Shown: positions 42,801 through 48,900 of the stretch, piece by piece
Layout: the number at the start of each line of letters is the position of its first letter
How positions within the stretch are numbered: the first letter of the stretch is position 1
Source of the DNA: Apostichopus japonicus
Taxonomy: Eukaryota > Echinodermata > Holothuroidea > Aspidochirotida > Stichopodidae
Assembly: GCF_037975245.1 (NCBI RefSeq)
Contig: NC_092581.1
Coordinates: 8,867,303 to 8,931,302 of the forward strand
Reading direction: 5' to 3'
DNA: 64,000 nt
Program-made: the position numbers and the translations under genes
The notes under the pieces: generated by a model
Told to the model about the DNA's origin: nothing
The model's database searches: none
What the model saw: only the letters and a program-made list of their open reading frames with translations

Positions 42801-45584
42801 TACCCACATACACGTTCGTGCGAACAACAATCCTTATTGGTACGCCTTCGTGTGCGTAGTCACTGTCTATATAAGCACGAGCATGTTCGTGCGAATATCG
42901 ATGCTTATTGGTACGTCAACGTAACAATAGCGGTTGTTATTGGCACGTGCACGTGCGAATAGACACGACCATATTTTTATTTACTAATTAGTTCAATCTA
43001 AGTAAGAGATTAGCTATTGCAGATTATGATGGACTTATGGGGAAACATTATGCCTTCTAGAAATCTTAGGCAAAACTTGGGCTTAAGCTATTGTAAGTTT
43101 GGTTTTGTTCAACAAGTTTGGCTGACACCTTAATTTTCAGGCTCATTTTCATATTACGTTTCTCCTCAATTGTCAATACTCAAAGGCCATCATTGAAAAT
43201 TATAGAGTAGCTAGGGTACATGTCTAAAAGATTATCAAATATTCATAACACACAGAGGCCTGAGTTTGTTATTAGCTAACCGAACATTTCCTGTGAAGGA
43301 AATTGCTTCAAAGATTGTAGAGGTCGGGTGAGAGAGAGAGACTCGAGACAGTCAAAGAGCACACAACACAACCGATGTCAGAGCTGAACTGACTTGTATT
43401 TTCCTTGTACCACACCCACTGTACTGATCAGTGGCGGAGCTAGGGGTATTGGTCAAGGGGGCGAGAATAGTCTTTAGGGGCGCTTTCGACACTATCTAAG
43501 CGGAGCGCCATCACAGGTTGGCGCGGAGCGTACAGAAATTTTTTGAGTAAAGATACTCCCTAGATCGCCGGAAATGACCCTTTCCGGGCCTTTCTAATTT
43601 GCAGATAAACGAAGAATAAATAGGTATCATCGCCATTTGTGATTACTCGGAAGTTTATATGGGTGTTGAAAGTACATGCGCTTCATCACAATCCCTGTGG
43701 TATCTTTGTGGGTGCTCATGTTTCGTAGCCCTGACACAATGACTGTTGTGCCTATTAGGTATTTTGGACCTGTAAATGCCAACAATACCACATCTTGTCA
43801 GAAAATTACACACCAACAAAATATGACAAATGTCAATATGTAGATGAGAGCGCAATAAAAAAGTCAATAATCACGAATAATTAAAAAGTGGTAAAAGCTG
43901 AAAAGGGCCCCAGCAGTCCATTTGAGTCCGTCAGGGGGGGGCATCCGCCCCCCCCCCCTCGACTGTATGGACGCTCCGCCACATGGTACTGTTCTAGTAC
44001 CACCTCTGCATTCCATCTAGCCATTACAACATGGCACAAGAACAATAGATGATTACATAATGATTACATAACTAGCATACTTCCACATACCTCTACATCC
44101 TCCCCCTCTTAAGTACGAGCCCCATACACATTCAGCATCTACATTTCTCGATAGATTTTAGTTGATCAACATGTGCAACCCTTTGCTCTGTAGTTCCCTC
44201 ACCCTGTATTACAAAATTCACAGGTGATAACTGAGTCTTCACGACATAAGGGCCTCTCCACTTGGGAACAAGCTTAGCAGAAAAGGCTTTGCTTAGGTTT
44301 GACAGTGGATGTGACTTCAATAATACCCTGTCACCCAACTTAAGTTTAACCTCCTGCCTTTTCTTATCATACCCTATTTTATTCTTCTTTGTCTGTCGTC
44401 TCATGTTCTCCCTGGCTAACGTAAACATTTTCTATCCCTCACCCCCTTAATTCTCCACCTTGGTTTTCCACCACCCACTCCCCTGGTCCTCTAATTCTAC
44501 AACCCAGGAACAACTCAGATGGAGAGAACTCAGTAGAGTCATGCCGGTGATGTAGAGGTATGTGGAAGTATGCTAGTTTTGTAATCATCTATTATGTAAT
44601 CATCTATTGTTCTCGTGCCTTGTTGTAATGGCTAGATGGAATGCTCGAGGTGGTACTAGAACAGTACAGTGGGTGTGGTACAAGGAAAATACAAGTCAGT
44701 TCAGCTCTGACATCGGTTGTGTTGTGTGCTCTTTGACTGTCTCGAGTCTCTCTCTCTCTCACCTGACCTCTACAAGATGAACATAAAAGAAACTTGTATC
44801 ACTTTGAGCTTGAGTGATCATTAATACCTGACATTTTAGCATATTGGAGGGCAATTTCAGTTTAAGTGTTCTATTCTCTTTATCTTCATAAAGGTGAAAG
44901 GGATTGCTAACATTTTACAAAATATACAAATTTAACAAATTTGATGATCAATTTGTTATATAATTTGGTAAGAAGCATGGAAAAATGGAACAAAAAGAGG
45001 AGAAACAGATTTTAACTAGAAAAATTGTCACTCAAGTGCAGTGATGACTGTACACCACCATACATGAAATCCAGGGACAATTATGGGGCTTTTAATTTGG
45101 GGACAGTCCCCCAAATTTGGAGACGTCTGGTCACCTTTCGTTAATCCATCTATGCCCAGTAGAAGCTACAGTTCTAACATGAATTAAATTTTGTACAAGT
45201 CAATTTGTCTAGATTTGACAGCAAGCACATTGACTTTTAATGCAAATGGTTTTTCAAATGTATTTTAAGCACAAACATGTGAGAGATGACGACTTTCCCA
45301 CAACCCCAAACGAAATTTGGAATCGACTTTCCCTCACCCGGTGGACCTGCAGCAAAAACACGGGTCTAGGAGCTGCTCTTCACTTTACTCAAGCCCCATA
45401 TTCTGGAAGCGCTGTAGAGTGTAGACCCCTCTCTCTTTTCCTAACTTAGCCTAACGTTACACCCTGACTCCTGAGTGGGTAAGTTAAGTTAGCCGCCTAC
45501 CAAAAATCCCACAACATACAGACAATTAGTTAAATAATGTCGCTTCTTCGGCTCTATCGGTTTATTTTCTGCAGCTGCATCCAT
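16259..45584 (-). CDS. MFSD9: MFSD9-like major facilitator transporter (whole gene, proximal terminal exon)
   Basis: An orphan solute carrier of the major facilitator superfamily, expected to be an integral membrane protein with 12 TM helices. Joining, on the - strand, 45584-45501, 42015-41928, 40888-40845, 38796-38667, 35061-34852 and 16962-16259 gives 1260 nt, exactly 420 codons with the stop. The N-terminus has YVVGFLDLFGVSIIIPLLSR and LGASPSLVGLIGSVYGGLQF, then the superfamily motif A GKLSDVIGRRR between TM2 and TM3. Exon 5 carries the TM5 motif region (GFIIGPVCGGYLAE). The order and sequence closely follow vertebrate MFSD9. The substrate is unknown. A second terminal exon exists at 10742-10045. 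Confidence 0.93.
17670..18180. repeat. Degenerate triplication of a ~200-bp unit
   Basis: The landmarks GAAATAACAAAG, TTTGACAGAGCT, CAGAAC, GTGCCTACAAGGA, GTGTCTGCTTATTA and CCACCTCTGGG recur in order starting at about 17680, 17898 and (partly) 18080. Each unit ends in a C-rich stretch. It lies in the long transporter intron. Confidence 0.7.
21015..21640 (-). mobile_element. 5'-truncated LINE (3' end of reverse transcriptase ORF plus 3' UTR)
   Basis: The - strand ORF ending at 21292 encodes PLYKRLNLLKLNDIIRVQLA, NHQTRHCNNAHVLSQRS and FNPRIRAIKTWNNL. This is the typical C-terminal tail of non-LTR retrotransposon ORF2 proteins. A 3' UTR follows, with AACAAATAAATA and an (ACAAAT)n end near 21015-21045. 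The 5' end breaks off at about 21630, next to short direct repeats (GGGGCTAGTATG). It is a dead copy lacking RT core and endonuclease. Confidence 0.8.
22328..22770. repeat. 33-bp minisatellite (GAACATTGATGATGTCATACT)
   Basis: About 13 units of roughly 33 bp built from GAACATTGATGATGTCATAC + TGAACATTATACT. Each unit contains two GAACATT half-motifs. A few units carry an 8-9 bp extension (ATGTATACA). Because 33 is a multiple of three, ORFs run through it on both strands; they are artefacts. It lies in the long transporter intron. Confidence 0.92.
24628..24896 (+). mobile_element. tRNA-derived SINE, family 1, copy B
   Basis: The most complete head: GAGTGTTTGCTTGGTGGTTA (A box region), TCAATCATAAGGTCCCGAGT, and B box GAGTTTGAACCACTCC. 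The same body as copy A follows, ending in a long (CATA)n tail of about 50 bp at 24845-24896. The tail looks young and probably length-polymorphic. Confidence 0.9.
32085..32430. repeat. Diverged ~195-bp tandem duplication
   Basis: ATCAAACAAACTCACCCTGG + TCCTT...GAAAAGCTGTCTGAACACCAGTAC at about 32090 recurs as ATCAAACAAACTTATCATGG...GAAAAGCTACCTGAACACCAGTAC at about 32290. Both are followed by AAATGCACTA and GTA(T/C)AGAATGTG-like sequence. No coding content. Confidence 0.75.
34852..35061 (-). CDS. MFSD9: MFSD9-like exon 5 (TM4-TM6)
   Basis: Acceptor tttcttcag, donor GTGAGA, 210 nt. It encodes GIFKHSSSTAKAYLAEITP, KAERPKVFGRFNAISSVGF and CKVAFITTSLFLINA, covering the end of TM4, TM5 with its GP--GG motif, and TM6. 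It ends one base into a codon that either terminal exon can complete. A 149-bp local duplication repeats the first bases of this exon and its acceptor upstream. Confidence 0.94.
35039..35336. repeat. 149-bp tandem duplication copying the exon 5 splice acceptor
   Basis: AGAGCTGTGTTTAAAAATAC + CTGAAGAAAA occurs at 35042 and again at 35191. The following intron sequence, through ATTTTCAGTAATTCCC at about 35180 and its counterpart at about 35330, is also repeated. On the - strand, the first 22 nt of exon 5 and its TTCTTCAG acceptor therefore exist twice. Only the downstream copy (35061) leads into the full exon. Confidence 0.9.
36235..36440 (+). repeat. Dispersed repeat pair (copy 2 of 2)
   Basis: Counterpart of 8530-8760, in the same orientation, inside transporter intron 4. 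It includes a GAGGGGAGGGGA tract and CCCCCCCC, then CTGAATCCACCC, the equivalent of ATGGATCCAGG in the first copy. Confidence 0.5.
36910..38110. repeat. 34/35-bp minisatellite in MFSD9-like intron 4
   Basis: About 34 units of ACAATCTGGTGATACCATAC + AGAGAGGCTACAg/a(ga/taa). Units are 34 or 35 bp long depending on the AGGA or AATAA tail, with C/T variation at ATACCATA and ATACTATA. A block of several units (containing TAGAACAATC...CTAGTGATATC) recurs around 37550 and 37690, showing segmental duplication inside the array. Confidence 0.95.
38667..38796 (-). CDS. MFSD9: MFSD9-like exon 4 (motif A, TM3-TM4)
   Basis: Acceptor tttatccag, donor GTTAGT, 130 nt. It opens with GKLSDVIGRRRILLWCLVFS, the classic MFS motif A (G-x-L-S-D-x-x-G-R-R-R), then TM3 and the start of TM4 (NLIILVISRVIS). 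The motif A Asp and Arg residues are intact, which argues for a working transporter. Confidence 0.95.
38797..40844 (-). other. MFSD9: MFSD9-like intron 3
   Basis: It holds the family 2 SINE (39571-39955). A diverged duplication of CTTTTAAACACTTTTATGAC + TTTCTTTA...AAAAGTTTGTTTACT occurs at 39225 and 39396. Otherwise it is unremarkable. Confidence 0.65.
39571..39955 (+). mobile_element. tRNA-derived SINE, family 2, full length
   Basis: The head reads GTTGGCGTTGTGGTCAAGTG + GTTAAGGCAGTGG with B box AGGTTCAAGCCCTGG. A middle domain with TTGGGCAAGGCACTTTATCT, and a 3' part ending GCGCTATATAAGTACTGTTA then (TTA)n, follow. From memory, similar central and tail sequences are widespread in SINEs of marine deuterostomes. 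It lies in transporter intron 3, antisense to the gene. Confidence 0.85.
40845..40888 (-). CDS. MFSD9: MFSD9-like exon 3 (44-nt small exon, TM2)
   Basis: Acceptor ttctttcacag, donor GTAAGA, 44 nt. With the split glycine it encodes GSVYGGLQFVSGPIV, the TM2 segment (GS-YG-LQ---- in MFSD9). The two flanking exons only join in frame if this small exon is included. Confidence 0.9.
40889..41927 (-). other. MFSD9: MFSD9-like intron 2
   Basis: 1.04 kb, GT-AG bounded. Several short ORFs on the - strand here only arise by reading through exon 3. No repeat or gene seen. Confidence 0.65.
41928..42015 (-). CDS. MFSD9: MFSD9-like exon 2 (TM1)
   Basis: Acceptor aacctgcag, donor GTAAGA, 88 nt. It encodes DLFGVSIIIPLLSRHATSLG then ASPSLVGLI, that is most of TM1 and the loop to TM2. 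The final base starts the glycine completed in exon 3. Confidence 0.9.
42137..42970. mobile_element. Mutator-like element with repeated CGTTCGTGCGAATA motifs
   Basis: The ends share GTGgCTATTCGCACG and, inverted, GTGtCTATTCGCACG. ATATTTTTA (9 bp) lies outside both ends (42128-42136, 42971-42979), the usual Mutator target length. The motif CGTTCGTGCGAATA and close variants recur near both ends (about 42140, 42735, 42805, 42880, 42945). The element carries a short ORF at 42303-42494 resembling the N-terminus of ZSWIM/MULE-type proteins. It lies in transporter intron 1. Confidence 0.7.
42303..42494 (+). pseudogene. Remnant of a MULE/ZSWIM-like transposase N-terminus
   Basis: A 63-codon ORF: MTMEQEFDNYGDFQGYVQRI, then a segment with LSIFVMKDSKTVEAANKR. 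The pattern (F-xx-F--------L-IF---DSKTVE-A-KR) resembles the N-terminal domain of ZSWIM1/3-like proteins and related Mutator transposases, from memory of the family. It stops after LRKFATNLF, with no catalytic core, so it is a fragment. It could also be chance. Confidence 0.45.
43429..43985. mobile_element. Non-autonomous hAT-like element nested in the LTR
   Basis: Ends are CAGTGGCGGAGC and, inverted, CATGTGGCGGAGC. The flanks are an 8-bp duplication, GTACTGAT at 43421-43428 and GTACTGTT at 43986-43993. The uninterrupted LTR copy (44551-44774), read on the other strand, contains GTACTGTT once, giving the empty site. The 8-bp target and CA-TG ends fit hAT. No transposase is recognised; an unassigned 70-codon ORF lies at 43655-43867 (-). 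Confidence 0.85.
44132..44550 (-). pseudogene. Gypsy integrase C-terminal fragment
   Basis: The ORF 44428-44132 encodes a KLGDRVLLK segment followed by KWRGPYVV, the GPY/F module at the C-terminus of Ty3/Gypsy integrases, and ends at a natural stop before the polypurine tract. Further upstream on the same strand (to 44550), SPSELFLGCR resembles the end of the integrase core, but an in-frame stop separates the two. The fragment cuts off sharply where the inverted LTR begins. Confidence 0.8.
45501..45584 (-). CDS. MFSD9: MFSD9-like exon 1
   Basis: ATG at 45584-45582, 28 codons: a hydrophilic cytosolic start (MDAAAENKPIEPKKRHYLTN), then YVVGFL, the first turn of TM1. Donor GTAGGC. It joins in phase 0 to DLFGVS of exon 2, recreating the diagnostic VGFLDLFGVS. 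It is too short to stand out as an ORF and was found by looking for the missing start of TM1. Confidence 0.87.
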
Positions 45585-45854
45585 TTTATTATCATTGCCG
45601 TCTCGTTGACAGCAAATACAGATGAGAATTCACGTTTCCGGGACTAAATCGTTCAAATATCTTTCACACGAGCAGCCCTCTAAATTTAAGACATATTGTA
45701 TTAACCACTTGTACCTGTTGTGCGAAATTAAGGTGACAAACACGTCAGTTGTGTATTCAGCTGTTGGAGCGTGGTGAGAGGTCACCTGGTTGAATTGAAC
45801 GGACCAGCCTGTTATTCATATACTAAGTTAGTCGCAACGACCACTACGAATACC
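45585..45854. promoter_or_regulatory. Divergent promoter region between SON and the MFSD9-like gene
   Basis: Only 270 bp separate the two start codons, so both 5' UTRs and at least one core promoter must lie here unless non-coding first exons exist further out. CpG dinucleotides are visibly more frequent than in the surrounding introns, and I see no TATA box. This fits a CpG-type bidirectional housekeeping promoter. Transcription start sites cannot be placed from sequence alone. Confidence 0.6.
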
Positions 45855-45955
45855 ATGGACGGCCAGTTCCACGAAGTTTTAAGGGATTTTGCCCTCGAGA
45901 AAATGAAAGAAATTGAAAGCAAAGAATCTACGAGCAAAGAGAGACGTAAAGCGAT
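45855..45955 (+). CDS. SON: SON exon 1 (N-terminus)
   Basis: The start ATG at 45855 sits in good context (taccATGG). It encodes MDGQFHEVLRDFALEKMKEI and a charged tail, resembling the short helical N-terminus of SON. The exon ends at 45955 before GTAAGA with two bases of a codon left over, and this phase is completed by exon 2. The frame stays open upstream to an ATG at 45771, which would add 28 residues. I prefer the 45855 start for its context and its similarity to the family. Confidence 0.88.
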
Positions 45956-48900
45956 GTAAGATGGGTCTACGTCTGATTTAGGGACACATTCTTTTTTTAA
46001 ATTGAATGTATTTATAATATTCTACTTAGTAATTTAGTACTTTACTTAGGCCTAACCTAAGCCTTAGTTAGGCTAGGCCTTAAACCAAAGTACTACTTCA
46101 CCTAGCCAATTTATCCCATATTCAGTACATTGGTTGTGTGTAACAATATCATTCCATATATATTAAAAATTACACGCATTTGAAGTTTTGTTAAATCTGG
46201 GAATCTCAATAAATGGGCCTAGTGTTGTGTTTGTTCTTTTGGGGGGTGCTTTTTTTTCGTCGACGCCATACTAAGAAAGTAGACTAAGAGTCCCTCTTAA
46301 TTGTTATAACTCTGATTTATTTCCAAGAAAACATATCTCTTCCTTTCTTACAAGCACGCTCATCCTTCCTCACGTTTCTTGTCCCACCCCCTACCTTGCA
46401 CTCTTGGAAACCTGTCACGTAAAATACGCATATGATTGGACAATGATTATCAAATGAGTAGGGGAAAAACCCTTTACATAATTATCTCTGAGGCTTTGAC
46501 ATCACTATACGACACTAGGCCTATACATGTGGAAACTGTGACGTGGATTGTTGCGATCATCAAAATTTCTGATTTTAGCCTGTATTAAGTTAACCCCTAA
46601 TTACAAGCCCACATATATTACGTGAATGATGTGATGTTCCTCTTTTCAAAGGAGACAATATTTAAAAAAATCACCTTAAGCCACAAACCTGTGTTCAGTG
46701 TCCTTGAAATGAAAGTTGTGAAAACAAAAAGGATAACATTTAACGCAAAATTAGGTAGTCACTCCCTTTACATCATCAATGTGCATAATTAGCTAATTGT
46801 TTATTCATAAATACAACCAGAACTAAAGAAAAGACATGTTAAATGGTCAATTTTTGAAGTGAGTTGCAGTTTTTTTCATGATTCCTAATGCCTAGATCAG
46901 AGTGATTACAACAATGTTGTTCTTAGGTGTCTATAGACTTTTAAGCAGTATACTGTTTGGAAGTCACCTTACTGCACTTCAACGCACTTAATTGGCTTTT
47001 AAGTGCAGGGCATTCTAAAGGATCACATGTCAGCACGTTCTTCATTCATAAACTACACTTTTAATAGTAGGCCCACACAGATACGTTATCGTATGCTAGT
47101 CCATTCCATTTAATAACAACAGTACACACACACACACACAATAACAATATAAATAGATAATAAATGCTGTTTATAATATCCACTGGTGATTCAGAAACTG
47201 CTTGCTAAGATGTAGTCAACATACGATGAACTGAAACAAAGATCAGTGTTGCAAAAGTGTACGGTAAATACCTGCAAAGGCTATGTTGGGCAAAAAACTC
47301 ACTCAGTAAGTTGAACAGAGAGTGTGTGAGTGGGTTGGTACTGTTAATGAAAAACCTGAACTAGGGACCAATATGTAGGTAAAAAGAGAAAGAAAACAGA
47401 CAGACTGGTTGGATGGAAAGAAGAAATGAATAAGAAACTTCCTCACCGTAGCCTACATTTTTGTTGGTCGATTCTGCACAATGTCCTAAGATTTGACCCA
47501 TAAAAGAGAGCGAAAAAGGAAACTAGTAATGTCAGATTCATGTACTGTAGGTAGATAGCCTACATCATGAAGAGAATGTAAATGTACTGGTAATGCTTCA
47601 AAATGATCATTGCTGTAATTATTATGATTTGTTAGTTTGTTTGCTCATTCTTACAGGGGCCTACTGTCTTATCTTGGGCAGAATGGGAAAACCCTTTTCT
47701 TATGATGCAACATTTCTTATGCAGCTTCATACCATTCAATCACAGTACCTGATTGGCTATTGTGGCCATTGACAAAACAACCAGCTGTCAGAAAAGTTTT
47801 GGAACCTTCTGCATATCATGCACAAAAAACCCTGTGGGTAACATTACTTTTAGAATATAGCGGTATGCTGGATTGTACTACAGCAATATCATGCAGTTCT
47901 GAAGAAAGTTGTAACCATTAGGCCACATCATAACACTCTCATCATGAAAAAAAAAATAAAGTTGACTGATTAAAGACAAGAACCAATTGTTTTTCTTTAC
48001 AAATTATAGGCTATCGTTTATTAATTCTTTTTTGGATTGTCAGTGACACCTTTTGGAACTTATTTGTCTGATTTTGTAATTTCACTGTGACCAAAATTTC
48101 TTGTGACAGCATTTAACTTGGATTACAGCTATTGGTTGCGCAGACCAAACAACAGACTTCCCCTCTCTGCGGAGAAGAATAGACTTAACTGCGTTCATTG
48201 CGGGAATGCGTTCTCAGATAAACAGTTTATCGCGATAATTGCAATCCTAGACAAAAGGAAAAGAGCGTGATAACTGTGATTATTGCATTCCGCGCAGCTG
48301 ATAATTAAGGTTACTTCCACACAGAACTGTACTGCATGATTGTAGCCTTGGCTTGGCGATAGCCTTAGGGTAAGTTAGATCTAGATTACATTAGGCTACA
48401 GCTTTAGGCCTAGGCCTAGGGTATGAAGAAACCAAGTGGTTTCTTTATCATGGGATTAATTTACTTAACTTTGTCACACTTTATATTAATGATCAACGGA
48501 GGCTTTGATTTGAAATTGTTTGCTCGCTAGCTCCTGAATTAAGCTTAAAGAGCAATAAACGGTTCATAGAAAAAGGTCTATCTTGAAAAGATCCAAAGGC
48601 TGATATTTCAAAATCTGCTCATCACCCAATGACCTCACACAGAAATTCAAATTCAGAACCAAATGAAATCACCTTGGAATTTGAGGACACTGAAAACAAT
48701 CAAATGTATACATGTATCTTGTTTATATATCTTACACACATATTTTTTTTATTCATTTCCAGTATCAGAAAAGCACGAAATGCTACTTATTCAGACAGTT
48801 CAGATGATGCATACTTAGCGGATAGAGTAATGGATAGTATTAAGGCAATTCCTGCTACTAAGGATGATAAGGACGAGACCGATCAGGCAGAGAAACACTC

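Larger units (their letters stand above)
43316..44774 (-). mobile_element. Rearranged Ty3/Gypsy LTR retrotransposon remnant with inverted LTRs
   Basis: Two LTRs starting TGTAGAGGTATGTGG and ending CCTCTACA lie in opposite orientation. The - strand copy occupies 44097-43316 (interrupted by the hAT-like element), and a + strand copy occupies 44551-44774 (224 bp). Next to the - copy is a polypurine tract (AAGAGGGGGAGGA on the - strand), and before it the integrase end. Immediately outside both LTRs is AGAT, a 4-bp target duplication. Gag, protease and RT are absent. It lies in transporter intron 1. Confidence 0.82.
42016..45500 (-). other. MFSD9: MFSD9-like intron 1, a nest of mobile elements
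   Basis: 3.5 kb holding the Mutator-like element (42137-42970) and the gypsy remnant (43316-44774) with its nested hAT-like element. The 44775-45500 stretch near exon 1 has no recognised feature. Confidence 0.7.

Noticed and set aside
45771-45854. 28-residue N-terminal extension of SON (ATG at 45771)
   Set aside because: In frame and possible, but the segment has no similarity to SON and the 45855 ATG has better context. It is more likely 5' UTR.
48629-48762. A start of SON at 48629 (MTSHRNSNSEPN...)
   Set aside because: The frame passes through a hydrophobic stretch that is simply the polypyrimidine tract and acceptor of intron 1. Exon 1 at 45855 joins exon 2 in frame and resembles the SON N-terminus.
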